DNA from: Eunapius fragilis
Taxonomy: Eukaryota > Porifera > Demospongiae > Spongillida > Spongillidae
Length of the DNA: 64,000 nucleotides
Direction of reading: 5' to 3'
Assembly: GCA_963681505.1 (NCBI GenBank)
Contig: OY811992.1
Span: forward strand, 62,001 to 126,000
The notes under the pieces were generated by a model. The model worked only from the letters and a program-made list of their open reading frames with translations. It was not told the origin of the DNA and did no database searches. The position numbers and the translations under genes are program-made. Below, piece by piece: positions 1 through 14,700 of the stretch; within the stretch, counting starts at the first letter, position 1; each line of letters opens with the position of its first letter.

Positions 1-185
1 TATTGCATGTCTCATCAACACCTCGATGCTAATATAGTCAAAAATTTCCTATAGAAATGTATGGGTGGGAACCTACTTTTGAATCGCTTGGTAAACCCAT
101 ACCAAAGCTGGTATGCTCGGGGTGGCATTTAAAACAGATTGAGGAATGGTTACTGCTATCTTCCATGTGTGCAGTGGTTTACTTA
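1..185 (+). repeat. Satellite A, short monomer (185 bp), example
   Basis: One complete short-class unit counted from TATTGCATG to the next TATTGCATG at 186. It has a single dyad, preceded by AGTCAAAAATTTCC. In this copy the dyad's left arm is changed to CCTATA; most other short units have CCCATA. Confidence 0.9.
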
Positions 186-393
186 TATTGCATGTCTCAT
201 CAACACCTCGATGCTAAGATAGTCTATATTTCCCATAGAGATGTATGGGTGGTTTCCCATAGGAATGTATGGGTGGGAAGCTACTTTTGAATCGCTTGGT
301 TAACCCATACCGAAGCAGGTATGCTCGGGGTGGCATTTAAACCAGATGAAGGAATGGTTACTGCTATCTTCCATGTGTGCAGTGGTTTGCTCA
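186..393 (+). repeat. Satellite A, long monomer (208 bp), example
   Basis: One complete long-class unit from TATTGCATG at 186 to the next at 394. Relative to the short class it has one base fewer before the dyad and an extra 24 bp that repeats the dyad, giving 185 - 1 + 24 = 208. Long and short classes also differ consistently elsewhere: GGTTAACCC with AACCAGATAAAGG is common after a double dyad, GGTAAACCC with AACAGATAGAGG after a single dyad. Confidence 0.9.
232..273 (+). repeat. Duplicated dyad CCCATA-N6-TATGGG (24 bp period)
   Basis: Two imperfect copies of the same dyad lie at 232-249 (spacer GAGATG) and 256-273 (spacer GGAATG), exactly 24 bp apart. Each has perfect 6 bp arms that are reverse complements. 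This pair defines the 208 bp monomers throughout domain A. The dyad could be a binding site for a dimeric DNA-binding protein or simply a recombination-prone sequence. The sequence does not decide between these. Confidence 0.85.
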
Positions 394-1019
394 TATTGCA
401 TGTCTCATCAACACCTCGATGCTAATATAGTCAAAAATTTCCCATAGAAATGTATGGGTGGGAACCTACTTTTGAATCGCTTGGTAAACCCATACCAAAG
501 CTGGTATGCTCGGGGTGGCATTTCAAACAGATAGAGGAATGGTTACTCCTAACTTCCATGTGTTCAGTGGTTTGCTCATATTGCATGTCTCATCAACACC
601 TCGATGCTAAGATAGTCATTATTTCCCATAGAGATGTATGGGTGGTTTCCCATAAGAATGTATGGGTGGGAATCTACTTTTGAATCGCTTGGTTAACCCA
701 TACCAAAGCAGGTATGCTCGGGGTGGCATTTAAAATAGATAAAGGAATGGTTACTGCTATCTTCCATGTGTGCAGTGGTTTGCTCATATTTCATGTCTCA
801 TCAACACCTCGATGCTAAGATAGTCAAAAATTTCCCATAGAAATGTATGGGTGGGAACCTACTTTTGAATCGCTTGGTGAACCCATACCAAAGTTGGTAT
901 GCTCGGGGTGGCATTTAAAACAGATAGAGGAATGGTTACTGCTATCTTCCATGTGTGCAGTGGTTTACTCATATAACATGTCTCATCAACACCTCGATGC
1001 TAAGATAGTCATTATTTCC

Positions 1020-2900
1020 CATAGAGATGTATGGGTGGTTTCCCATAGGAATGTGTGGGTGGGAACCTACTTTTGAATAGCTTGGTTAACCCCTACCGAA
1101 GCAGGTATGCTCGGGGTGGCATTTAAACCAGATAAAGGAATGGTTACTGCTATCTTCCATGTGTGCAGTGGTTTGCTCATATTGCTTGTCTCATCAACAC
1201 CTCGATGCTAAGATAGTCAAAAATTTCCCATAGAAATGTATGGGTGGGAACCTACTTTTGAATCACTTGGTAAACCCATACCAAAGCTGGTATGCTCGGG
1301 GTGGCATTTAAAACAGATAGAGGAATGGTTACTGCTATCTTTCATGTGTGCAGTGGTTTGCTCATATTGCATGTCTCATCAACACCTCGATGCTAAAATA
1401 GTCAAAAATTTCCCATAGAAATGTATGGGTGGGAACCTACTTTTGAATTGCTTGGTTAACCCATACATGAGCAGGTATACTCGGGGTGGCATTTAAAAAA
1501 GATAGAGGAATGGTTACTGCTATCTTACATGTGTGCAGTGGTTTGCTCCTATTCCATGTCTCATCAACACCTCGATGCTAAGATACTCATTATTTCCCAT
1601 AGAGATGTATGGGTGGTTTACCATAGGAATGTATGGATGGGAACCTACTTTTGAATAGCTTGGTTAACCCATACCGATGCAGGTATGTTGGGGTGGCATT
1701 TAAACCAGATAAAGGAATGGTTACTGCTATCTTCCATGTGTGCAGTGGTTTGCTCATATTGCATGTCTCATCAACACCTCGATGCTAAGATAGTCATTAT
1801 TTCCCATAGAGATGTATGGGTGGTTTCCCATTGGAATGTATGGGTGGGAACCTACTTTTGAATCGCTTAGTGAACCCAAACCAAAGCTGGTATGCTCGGG
1901 GTGGCATTTATAACAGATAGAGGAATGGTTACTGCTATCTTCCAAGTGTGCAGCGGTTTGCTCATATTGCATGTCCCATCAACACCTCGATGCTAAGATA
2001 GTCAAAAATTTCCCATAGAAATGTATGGGTGGGAACCTACTTTTGAATTGCTTGGTTAACCCATACATGAGCAGGTATACTCGGGGTGGCATTTAAAACA
2101 GATAGAGGAATGGTTACTGCTATCTTACATGTGTGCAGTGGTTTGCTCCTATTGCATGTCTCATCAACACCTCGATGCTAAGATAGTCATTATTTCCCAT
2201 AGAGATGTATGGGTGGTTTCCCATAGGAATGTGTGGGTGGGAACCTACTTTTGAATAGCTTGGTTAACCCCTACCGAAGCAGGTATGCTCGGGGTGGCAT
2301 TTAAACCAGATAAAGGAATGGTTACTGCTATCTTCCATGTGTGCAGTGGTTTGCTCATATTGCTTGTCTCATCAACACCTCGATGCTAAGATAGTCAAAA
2401 ATTTCCCATAGAAATGTATGGGTGGGAACCTACTTTTGAATCACTTGGTAAACCCATACCAAAGCTGGTATGCTCGGGGTGGCATTTAAAACAGATAGAG
2501 GAATGGTTACTGCTATCTTTCATGTGTGCAGTGGTTTGCTCATATTGCATGTCTCATCAACACCTCGATGCTAAAATAGTCAAAAATTTCCCATAGAAAT
2601 GTATGGGTGGGAACCTACTTTTGAATTGCTTGGTTAACCCATACATGAGCAGGGATACTCGGGGTGGCATTTAAAAAAGATAGAGGAATGGTTACTGCTA
2701 TCTTACATGTGTGCAGTGGTTTGCTCCTATTCCATGTCTCATCAACACCTCGATGCTAAGATACTCATTATTTCCCATAGAGATGTATGGGTGGTTTCCC
2801 ATAGGAATGTATGGATGGGAACCTACTTTTGAATAGCTTGGTTAACCCATACCGATGCAGGTATGCTCGGGGTGGCATTTAAACCAGATAAAGGAATGGT
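1020..2900 (+). repeat. Tandem duplication, period 1178 bp, in satellite A
   Basis: The rare variant AACCCCTACCGAAGC occurs near 1088 and again 1178 bp later near 2266. The following monomers, including one with GAATCACTTGG, match in order. The period is one base short of three short plus three long monomers, consistent with the local deletion in AGGTATGTTGGGG at about 1681. Similarity fades near 1700 (copy 1) and 2900 (copy 2). Confidence 0.7.
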
Positions 2901-4160
2901 TACTGCTATCTTCCAAGTGTGCAGTGGTTTACTCATATTGCATGTCTCATCAACACCTCGATGCTAACATTGTCATTATTTCCCATAGAGATGTATGCGT
3001 GGTTTCCCATAGGAATGTATGGGTGGGAACCTACTTTTGAATTGCTTGGTTAACCCATACATGAGCAGGTATACTCGGGGTGGCATTTAAAACAGATAGA
3101 GGAATGGTTACTGCTATCTTACATGTGAGCAGTGGTTTGCTCCTATTGCATGTCTCATCAACACCTCGATGCTAAGATAGTTATTATTTCCCATAGAGAT
3201 GTATGGGTGGTTTCCCATAGGAATGTGTGGGTGGGAACCTACTTTTGAATAGCTTGGTTAACCCATACCGAAGCAGGTATGCTCTGGGTGGCATTTAAAC
3301 CAGATAAAGGAATGGTTACTGCTATCTTCCATGTGTGCAGTGGTTTGCTCATATTGCATGTCTCATCAACACCTCGATGCTAAGATAGTCATTATTTCCC
3401 ATAGAGATGTATGGGTTGTTTCCCATAAGAATGTATGGGTGGGAATCTACTTTTGAATCGCTTGGTTAACCCATACCAAAGCAGGTATGCTCGGGGTGGC
3501 ATTTAAAATAGATAAAGGAATGGTTACTGCTATCTTCCATGTGTGCAGTGGTTTGCTCATATTTCATGTCTCATCAACACCTCGATGCTAAGATAGTCAA
3601 AAATTTCCCATAGAAATGTATGGGTGGGAACCTACTTTTGAATCGCTTGGTGAACCCATACCAAAGTTGGTATGCTCGGGGTGGCATTTAAAACAGATAG
3701 AGGAATGGTTACTGCTATCTTCCATGTGTGCAGTGGTTTACTCATATAACATGTCTCATCAACACCTCGATGCTAAGATAGTCATTATTTCCCATAGAGT
3801 TGTATGGGTGGTTTCCTATAGGAATGTGTGGGTGGGAACCTACTTTTGAATAGCTTGGTTAACCCATACCGAAGCAGGTATGCTCGGGGTGGCATTTAAA
3901 CCAGATAAAGGAATGGTTACTGCTATCTTCCATGTGTGCAGTGGTTTGCTCATATTGCATGTCTCATCAACACCTCGATGCTAAAATAGTCATTATTTCC
4001 CATAGAGATGTATGGGTGGTTTCCCATAGGAATGTATGGGTGGGAACCTACTTTTGAATCGCTTGGTTAACCCATACCGAAGCAGGTATGCTCGGGGTGG
4101 CATTTAAACCAGATAAAGGAATGGTTACTGCTATCTTCCATGTGTGCAGTGGTTTGCTCA

Positions 4161-7100
4161 TATTGCATGTCTCATCAACACCTCGATGCTAATATAGTCA
4201 AAAATTTCCTATAGAAATGTATGGGTGGGAACCTACTTTTGAATCGCTTGGTAAACCCATACCAAAGCTGGTATGCTCGGGGTGGCATTTAAAACAGATT
4301 GAGGAATGGTTACTGCTATCTTCCATGTGTGCAGTGGTTTACTTATATTGCATGTCTCATCAACACCTCGATGCTAAGATAGTCTATATTTCCCATAGAG
4401 ATGTATGGGTGGTTTCCCATAGGAATGTATGGGTGGGAAGCTACTTTTGAATCGCTTGGTTAACCCATACCGAAGCAGGTATGCTCGGGGTGGCATTTAA
4501 ACCAGATGAAGGAATGGTTACTGCTATCTTCCATGTGTGCAGTGGTTTGCTCATATTGCATGTCTCATCAACACCTCGATGCTAATATAGTCAAAAATTT
4601 CCCATAGAAATGTATGGGTGGGAACCTACTTTTGAATCGCTTGGTAAACCCATACCAAAGCTGGTATGCTCGGGGTGGCATTTCAAACAGATAGAGGAAT
4701 GGTTACTCCTAACTTCCATGTGTTCAGTGGTTTGCTCATATTGCATGTCTCATCAACACCTCGATGCTAAGATAGTCATTATTTCCCATAGAGATGTATG
4801 GGTGGTTTCCCATAAGAATGTATGGGTGGGAATCTACTTTTGAATCGCTTGGTTAACCCATACCAAAGCAGGTATGCTCGGGGTGGCATTTAAAATAGAT
4901 AAAGGAATGGTTACTGCTATCTTCCATGTGTGCAGTGGTTTGCTCATATTTCATGTCTCATCAACACCTCGATGCTAAGATAGTCAAAAATTTCCCATAG
5001 AAATGTATGGGTGGGAACCTACTTTTGAATCGCTTGGTGAACCCATACCAAAGTTGGTATGCTCGGGGTGGCATTTAAAACAGATAGAGGAATGGTTACT
5101 GCTATCTTCCATGTGTGCAGTGGTTTACTCATATAACATGTCTCATCAACACCTCGATGCTAAGATAGTCATTATTTCCCATAGAGATGTATGGGTGGTT
5201 TCCGATAGGAATGTGTAGGTGGGAACCTACTTTTGAATAGCTTGGTTAACCCATACCGAAGCAGGTATGCTCGGGGTGGCATTTAAACCAGATAAAGGAA
5301 TGGTTACTGCTATCTTCCATGTGTGCAGTGGTTTGCTCATATTGCATGTCTCATCAACACCTCGATGCTAAAATAGTCAAAAATTTCCCATAGAAATGTA
5401 TGGGTGGGAACCTACTTTTGAATTGCTTGGTTAACCCATACATGAGCAGGTATACTCGGGGTGGCATTTAAAAAAGATAGAGAAATGGTTACTGCTATCT
5501 TACATGTGTGCAGTTGTTTGCTGCTATTCCATGTCTCATCAACACCTCGATGCTAAGATACTCATTATTTCCCATAGAGATGTATGGGTGGTTTCCCATA
5601 GGAATGTATGGTTGGGAACCTACTTTTGAATAGCTTGGTTAACCCATAACGATGCAGGTATGCTCGGGGTGGCATTTAAACCAGATAAAGGAATGGTGAC
5701 TGCTATCTTCCATGTGTGCAGTGGTTTGCTCATATTGCATGTCTCATCAACACCTCGATGCTAAAATAGTCATTATTTCCCATAGAGATGTATGGATGGG
5801 AACCTACTTTTGAATCGCTTGGTAAACCCATACCAAAGCTGGTATGCTCGGGGTGGCATTTAAAACAGATAGAGGAATGGTTACTCCTAACTTCCATGTG
5901 TTCAGTGGTTTGCTCATATTGCATGTCTCATCAACACCTCGATGCTAAGATAGTCATTATTTCCCATAGAGATGTATGGGTTGTTTCCCATAAGAATGTA
6001 TGGGTGGGAATCTACTTTTGAATCGCTTGGTTAACCCATACCAAAGCAGGTATGCTCGGGGTGGCATTTAAAATAGATAAAGGAATGGTTACTGCTATCT
6101 TCCATGTGTGCAGTGGTTTGCTCATATTTCATGTCTCATCAACACCTCGATGCTAAGATAGTCAAAAATTTCCCATAGAAATGTATGGGTGGGAACCTAC
6201 TTTTGAATCGCTTGGTGAACCCATACCAAAGTTGGTATGCTCGGGGTGGCATTTAAAACAGATAGAGGAATGGTTACTGCTATCTTCCATGTGTGCAGTG
6301 GTTTACTCATATAACATGTCTCATCAACACCTCGATGCTAAGATAGTCATTATTTCCCATAGAGTTGTATGGGTGGTTTCCTATAGGAATGTGTGGGTGG
6401 GAACCTACTTTTGAATAGCTTGGTTAACCCATACCGAAGCAGGTATGCTCGGGGTGGCATTTAAACCAGATAAAGGAATGGTTACTGCTATCTTCCATGT
6501 GTGCAGTGGTTTGCTCATATTGCATGTCTCATCAACACCTCGATGCTAAAATAGTCATTATTTCCCATAGAGATGTATGGGTGGTTTCCCATAGGAATGT
6601 ATGGGTGGGAACCTACTTTTGAATCGCTTGGTTAACCCATACCGAAGTTGGTATGCTCGGGGTGGCATTTAAAACAGATAGAGGAATGGTTACTGCTATC
6701 TTCCATATGTGCAGTGGTTTACTCATATAACATGTCTCATCAACACCTCGATGCTAAGATAGTCATTATTTCCCATAGAGATGTATGGGTGGTTTCCGAT
6801 AGGAATGTGTAGGTGGGAACCTACTTTTGAATAGCTTGGTTAACCCATACCGAAGCAGGTATGCTCGGGGTGGCATTTAAACCAGATAAAGGAATGGTTA
6901 CTGCTATCTTCCATGTGTGCAGTGGTTTGCTCATATTGCATGTCTCATCAACACCTCGATGCTAAAATAGTCAAAAATTTCCCATAGAAATGTATGGGTG
7001 GGAACCTACTTTTGAATTGCTTGGTTAACCCATACATGAGCAGGTATACTCGGGGTGGCATTTAAAAAAGATAGAGAAATGGTTACTGCTATCTTACATG

Positions 7101-8319
7101 TGTGCAGTTGTTTGCTGCTATTCCATGTCTCATCAACACCTCGATGCTAAGATACTCATTATTTCCCATAGAGATGTATGGGTGGTTTCCCATAGGAATG
7201 TATGGTTGGGAACCTACTTTTGAATAGCTTGGTTAACCCATAACGATGCAGGTATGCTCGGGGTGGCATTTAAACCAGATAAAGGAATGGTGACTGCTAT
7301 CTTCCATGTGTGCAGTGGTTTGCTCATATTGCATGTCTCATCAACACCTCGATGCTAAAATAGTCATTATTTCCCATAGAGATGTATGGGTGGGAACCTA
7401 CTTTTGAATCGCTTGGTAAACCCATACCAAAGCTGGTATGCTCGGGGTGGCATTTAAAACAGATAGAGGAATGGTTACTCCTAACTTCCATGTGTTCAGT
7501 GGTTTGCTCATATTGCATGTCTCATCAACACCTCGATGCTAAGATAGTCATTATTTCCCATAGAGATGTATGGGTTGTTTCCCATAAGAATGTATGGGTG
7601 GGAATCTACTTTTGAATCGCTTGGTTAACCCATACCAAAGCAGGTATGCTCGGGGTGGCATTTAAAATAGATAAAGGAATGGTTACTGCTATCTTCCATG
7701 TGTGCAGTGGTTTGCTCATATTTCATGTCTCATCAACACCTCGATGCTAAGATAGTCAAAAATTTCCCATAGAAATGTATGGATGGGAACCTACTTTTGA
7801 ATCGCTTGGTGAACCCATACCAAAGTTGGTACGCTCGGGGTGGCATTTAAAACAGATAGAGGAATGGTTACTGCTATCTTCCATGTGTGCAGTGGTTTAC
7901 TCATATAACATGTCTCATCAACACCTCGATGCTAAGATAGTCATTATTTCCCATAGAGTTGTATGGGTGGTTTCCTATAGGAATGTGTGGGTGGGAACCT
8001 ACTTTTGAATAGCTTGGTTAACCCATACCGAAGCAGGTATGCTCGGGGTGGCATTTAAACCAGATAAAGGAATGGTTACTGCTATCTTCCATGTGTGCAG
8101 TGGTTTGCTCATATTGCATGTCTCATCAACACCTCGATGCTAAAATAGTCATTATTTCCCATAGAGATGTATGGGTGGTTTCCCATAGGAATGTATGGGT
8201 GGGAACTTACTTTTGAATCGCTTGGTTAACCCATACCGAAGTAGGTATGCTCGGGGTGGCATTTAAACCAGATAAAGGAATGGTTACTGCTATCTTCCAT
8301 GTGTGCAGTGGTTTGCTCA
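4161..8319 (+). repeat. Satellite A higher-order repeat, copy 2 (4159 bp)
   Basis: This copy starts with the same variant monomer as position 1. It contains an internal tandem duplication of period 1594 bp. Its first 1.6 kb is repeated almost without change from 8320. Confidence 0.75.
5201..8240 (+). repeat. Tandem duplication, period 1594 bp, in satellite A
   Basis: The marker TTTCCGATAGGAATGTGTAGG occurs at about 5199 and 6793, and the unusual single-dyad monomer with GAGATG at 5788 recurs at 7382. Monomer order is the same in the two copies. Similarity ends near 6645 and 8239, where the sequence after CCGAAGT diverges. Confidence 0.75.
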
Positions 8320-9946
8320 TATTGCATGTCTCATCAACACCTCGATGCTAATATAGTCAAAAATTTCCTATAGAAATGTATGGGTGGGAACCTACTTTTG
8401 AATCGCTTGGTAAACCCATACCAAAGCTGGTATGCTCGGGGTGGCATTTAAAACAGATTGAGGAATGGTTACTGCTATCTTCCATGTGTGCAGTGGTTTA
8501 CTTATATTGCATGTCTCATCAACACCTCGATGCTAAGATAGTCTATATTTCCCATAGAGATGTATGGGTGGTTTCCCATAGGAATGTATGGGTGGGAAGC
8601 TACTTTTGAATCGCTTGGTTAACCCATACCGAAGCAGGTATGCTCGGGGTGGCATTTAAACCAGATGAAGGAATGGTTACTGCTATCTTCCATGTGTGCA
8701 GTGGTTTGCTCATATTGCATGTCTCATCAACACCTCGATGCTAATATAGTCAAAAATTTCCCATAGAAATGTATGGGTGGGAACCTACTTTTGAATCGCT
8801 TGGTAAACCCATACCAAAGCTGGTATGCTCGGGGTGGCATTTCAAACAGATAGAGGAATGGTTACTCCTAACTTCCATGTGTTCAGTGGTTTGCTCATAT
8901 TGCATGTCTCATCAACACCTCGATGCTAAGATAGTCATTATTTCCCATAGAGATGTATGGGTGGTTTCCCATAAGAATGTATGGGTGGGAATCTACTTTT
9001 GAATCGCTTGGTTAACCCATACCAAAGCAGGTATGCTCGGGGTGGCATTTAAAATAGATAAAGGAATGGTTACTGCTATCTTCCATGTGTGCAGTGGTTT
9101 GCTCATATTTCATGTCTCATCAACACCTCGATGCTAAGATAGTCAAAAATTTCCCATAGAAATGTATGGGTGGGAACCTACTTTTGAATCGCTTGGTGAA
9201 CCCATACCAAAGTTGGTATGCTCGGGGTGGCATTTAAAACAGATAGAGGAATGGTTACTGCTATCTTCCATGTGTGCAGTGGTTTACTCATATAACATGT
9301 CTCATCAACACCTCGATGCTAAGATAGTCATTATTTCCCATAGAGATGTATGGGTGGTTTCCGATAGGAATGTGTAGGTGGGAACCTACTTTTGAATAGC
9401 TTGGTTAACCCATACCGAAGCAGGTATGCTCGGGGTGGCATTTAAACCAGATAAAGGAATGGTTACTGCTATCTTCCATGTGTGCAGTGGTTTGCTCATA
9501 TTGCATGTCTCATCAACACCTCGATGCTAAAATAGTCAAAAATTTCCCATAGAAATGTATGGGTGGGAACCTACTTTTGAATTGCTTGGTTAACCCATAC
9601 ATGAGCAGGTATACTCGGGGTGGCATTTAAAAAAGATAGAGAAATGGTTACTGCTATCTTACATGTGTGCAGTTGTTTGCTGCTATTCCATGTCTCATCA
9701 ACACCTCGATGCTAAGATACTCATTATTTCCCATAGAGATGTATGGGTGGTTTCCCATAGGAATGTATGGTTGGGAACCTACTTTTGAATAGCTTGGTTA
9801 ACCCATAACGATGCAGGTATGCTCGGGGTGGCATTTAAACCAGATAAAGGAATGGTGACTGCTATCTTCCATGTGTGCAGTGGTTTGCTCATATTGCATG
9901 TCTCATCAACACCTCGATGCTAAAATAGTCATTATTTCCCATAGAG
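8320..9946 (+). repeat. Satellite A higher-order repeat, copy 3 (partial)
   Basis: Near-identical to 4161-5787 (offset 4159), including the rare variant TTTCCGATAGG at 9360 that matches 5201. Similarity stops at about 9946: copy 2 goes directly from its first dyad to GGGAACC, whereas this copy has the second dyad. Confidence 0.75.
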
Positions 9947-11709
9947 ATGTATGGGTGGTTTCCCATAGGAATGTATGGGTGGGAACCTACTTTTGAATTG
10001 CTTGGTAAACCCATACCAAAGCTGGTATGCTCGGGGTGGCATTTAAAACAGACAGAGAAATGGTTACTGCTATCTTCGATGTGTGCAGCGGTTTGCTCAT
10101 ATTGCATGTCTCATCAACACCTCGATGCTAAGATAGTCAAAAATTTCCCATAGAAATGTATGGGTGGGAACCTACTTTTGAATTGCTTGGTTAACCCATA
10201 CATGAGCAGGTATACTCGGGGTGGCATTTAAAACAGATAGAGGAATGGTTACTGCTATCTTCCAAGTGTGCAGTGGTTTACTCATATTGCATGTCTCATC
10301 AACACCTCGATGCTAAGATAGTCAAAAATTTCCCATAGAAATGTATGGGTGGGAACCTACTTTTGAATCGCTTGGTGAACCCATACCAAAGTTGGTATGC
10401 TCGGGGTGGCATTTATAACAGATAGAGGAATGGTTAATGCTATCTTCCATGTGTGCAGTCGTTTGCTCATATTGCATGTCTCATCAACACCTCGATGCTA
10501 AAATAGTCAAAAATTTCCCATAGAAATGTATGGGTGGGAACCTACTTTTGAATTGCTTGGTTAACCCATACATGAGCAGGTATACTCGGGGTGGCATTTA
10601 AAACAGATAGAGGAATGGTTACTGCTATCTTACATGTGTGCAGTGGTTTGCTCCTATTGCATGTCTCATCAACACCTCGATGCTAAGATAGTCATTATTT
10701 CCCGTAGAGATGTATGGGTGGTTTCCCATAGGAATGTGTGGGTGGGAACCTACTTTTGAATAGCTTGGTTAACCCATACCGAAGCAGGTATGCTCGGGGT
10801 GGCATTTAAACCAGATAAAGGAATGGTTACTGCTATCTTCCATGTGTGCAGTGGTTTGCTCATATTGCATGTCTCATCAACACCTCGATGCTAAGATAGT
10901 CAAAAATTTCCCATAGAAATGTATGGGTGGGAACCTACTTTTGAATCGCTTGGTAAACCCATACCAAAGCTGGTATGCTCGGGGTGGCATTTAAAACAGA
11001 TAGAGGAATGGTTACTGCTATCTTCCATGTGTGCAGTGGTTTACTCATATTGCATGTCTCATCAACACCTCGATGCTAAGATAGTCATTATTTCCCATAG
11101 AGATGTATGGGTGGTTTCCCATAGGAATGTATGGGTGGGAACTTACTTTTGAATAGCTTGGTTAACCCATACCGAAGCAGGTATGCTCGGGGTGGCATTT
11201 AAACCAGATAAAGGAATGGTTACTGCTATCTTCCATGTGTGCAGTGGTTTGCTCATATTGCATGTCTCATCAACACCTCGATGCTAAAATAGTCAAAAAT
11301 TTCCCATAGAAATGTATGGGTGGGAACCTACTTTTGAATCGCTTGGTAAACCCATACCAAAGCTGGTATGCTCGGGGTGGCATTTAAAACAGATAGAGGA
11401 ATGGTTACTGCTATCTTCCATGTGTGCAGTGGTTTACTCATATTGCATGTCTCATCAACACCTCGATGCTAAAATAGTCAAAAATTTCCCATAGAAATGT
11501 ATGGGTGGGAACCTACTTTTGAATTGCTTGGTTAACCCATACATGAGCAGGTATACTCGGGGTGGCATTTAAAACAGATAGAGGAATGGTTACTGCTATC
11601 TTACATGTGTGCAGTGGTTTGCTCCTATTGCATGTCTCATCAACACCTCGATGCTAAGATAGTCATTATTTCCCATAGAGATGTATGGGTGGTTTCCCAT
11701 AGGAATGTG

Positions 11710-14700
11710 TGGGTGGGAACCTACTTTTGAATAGCTTGGTTAACCCATACCGAAGCAGGTATGCTCGGGGTGGCATTTAAACCAGATAAAGGAATGGTTA
11801 CTGCTATCTTCCATGTGTGCAGTGGTTTGCTCATATTGCATGTCTCATCAACACCTCGATGCTAAGATAGTCAAAAATTTCCCATAGAAATGTATGGGTG
11901 GGAACCTACTTTTGAATCGCTTGGTAAACCCATACCAAAGCTGGTATGCTCGGGGTGGCATTTAAAACAGATAGAGGAATGGTTACTGCTATCTTCCATG
12001 TGTGCAGTGGTTTACTCATATTGCATGTCTCATCAACACCTCGATGATAATATTGTCATTATTTCCCATAGAGATGTATGGGTGGTTTCCCATAGGAATG
12101 TATGGGTGGGAACTTACTTTTGAATAGCTTGGTTAACCCATACCGAAGCAGGTATGCTCGGGGTGGCATTTAAACCAGATAAAGGAATGGTTACTGCTAT
12201 CTTCCATGTGTGCAGTGGTTTACTCATATTGCATGTCTCATCAACACCTCGATGCTAAAATAGTCAAAAATTTCCCATAGAAATGTATGGGTGGGAACCT
12301 ACTTTTGAATCGCTTGGTAAACCCATACCAAAGCTGGTATGCTCGGGGTGGCATTTATAACAGATAGAGGAATGGTTACTGCTATCTTCCATGTGTGCAG
12401 CGGTTTGCTCATATTGCGTGTCTCATCAACACCTCGATGCTAAGATAGTCAAAAATTTCCCATAGAAATGTATGGGTGGGAACCTACTTTTGAATTGCTT
12501 GGTTAACCCATACATGAGCAGGTATACTCGGGGTGGCATTTAAAACAGATAGAGGAATGGTTACTGCTATCTTACATGTGTGCAGTGGTTTGCTCCTATT
12601 CCATGTCTCATCAACACCTCGATGCTAAGATACTCATTACTTCCCATAGAGATGTATGGGTGGTTTCCCATAGGAATGTATGGTTGGGAACCTACTTTTG
12701 AATAGCTTGGTTAACCCATACCGATGCAGGTATGTTCGGGGTGGCATTTAAACCACATAAAGGAATGGTTACTGCTATCTTCCATGTGTGCAGTGGTTTG
12801 CTCATATTGCATGTCTCATCAACACCTCGATGCTAAGATAGTCATTATTTGCCATAGATATGTATAGGTGGTTTCCCATAGGAATGTATGGGTGGGAACC
12901 TACTTTTGAATCGCTTGGTTAACCCATACCGAAGCAGGTATGCTCGGGGTGGCATTTAAAACAGATAAAGGAATGGTTACTGCTAACTTCCATGTGTGCA
13001 GTGGTTTGCTCATATTGCATATCTCATCAACACCTCTATGCTAAGATAGTCAAAAATTTCCCATAGAAATGTATGGGTGGGAACCTACTTTTGAATCGCT
13101 TGGTAAACCCATACCAAAGCAGGTATGCTCGGGGTGGCATTTCAAACAGATAGAGGAATGGTTACTCCTATCTTCCATGTGTGCAGTGGTTTACTCATAT
13201 TGCATGTCTCATCAACACCTCGATGCTAAGATAGTCATTATTTCCCATAGAGATGTATGGGTGGTTTCCCATAGGAACGTATGGGTGGGAACCTACTTTT
13301 GAATCGCTTGGTAAACCCATACCAAAGCTGGTATGCTCGGGGTGGCATTTATAACAGATAGATGAATGGTTATTGCTATCTTCCATGTGTGCAGCGGTTT
13401 GCTCATATTGCATGTCTCATCAACACCTCGATGCTAAGATAGTCATTATTTCCCATAGAGATGTATGGGTGGTTTCCCATAGGAATGTATGGGTGGGAAA
13501 CTACTTTTGAATAGCTTGGTTAACCCATACCGAAGCAGGTATGCTCGGGGTGGCATTTAAACCAGATAAAGGAATGGTTACTGCTATCTTCCATGTGTGC
13601 AGTGGTTTGCTCATATTGCATGTCTCATCAACACCTCGATGCTAAGATAGTCAAAAATTTCCCATAGAAATGTATGGGTGGGAACCTACTTTTGAATCGC
13701 TTGGTAAACCCATACCAAAGCTGGTATGCTCGGGGTGGCATTTAAAACAGATAGAGGAATGGTTACTGCTATCTTCCATGTGTGCAGTGGTTTACTCATA
13801 TTGCATGTCTCATCAACACCTCGATGATAATATTGTCATTATTTCCCATAGAGATGTATGGGTGGTTTCCCATAGGAATGTATGGGTGGGAACTTACTTT
13901 TGAATAGCTTGGTTAACCCATACCGAAGCAGGTATGCTAGGGGTGGCATTTAAACCAGATAAAGGAATGGTTACTGCTATCTTCCATGTGTGCAGTGGTT
14001 TACTCATATTGCATGTCTCATCAACACCTCGATGCTAAAATAGTCAAAAATTTCCCATAGAAATGTATGGGTGGGAACCTACTTTTGAATCGCTTGGTAA
14101 ACCCATACCAAAGCTGGTATGCTCGGGGTGGCATTTATAACAGATAGAGGAATGGTTACTGCTATCTTCCATGTGTGCAGCGGTTTGCTCATATTGCGTG
14201 TCTCATCAACACCTCGATGCTAAGATAGTCAAAAATTTCCCATAGAAATGTATGGGTGGGAACCTACTTTTGAATTGCTTGGTTAACCCATACATGAGCA
14301 GGTATACTCGGGGTGGCATTTAAAACAGATAGAGGAATGGTTACTGCTATCTTACATGTGTGCAGTGGTTTGCTCCTATTCCATGTCTCATCAACACCTC
14401 GATGCTAAGATACTCATTACTTCCCATAGAGATGTATGGGTGGTTTCCCATAGGAATGTATGGTTGGGATCCTACTTTTGAATAGCTTGGTTAACCCATA
14501 CCGATGCAGGTATGTTCGGGGTGGCATTTAAACCACATAAAGGAATGGTTACTGCTATCTTCCATGTGTGCAGTGGTTTGCTCATATTGCATGTCTCATC
14601 AACACCTCGATGCTAAGATAGTCATTATTTCCCATAGATATGTATAGGTGGTTTCCCATAGGAATGTATGGGTGGGAACCTACTTTTGAATCGCTTGGTT

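Larger units (their letters stand above)
1..4160 (+). repeat. Satellite A higher-order repeat, copy 1 (4160 bp)
   Basis: The segment beginning TATTGCATG with CTAATATAG and TTTCCTATAG at position 1 recurs with the same diagnostic variants at 4161 and 8320. Roughly the first 1.1 kb and the last 0.8 kb of this copy match the next copy closely. The middle differs, because each copy carries its own internal duplication. The length fits 21 monomers, 12 of them long, minus one base. Confidence 0.75.
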
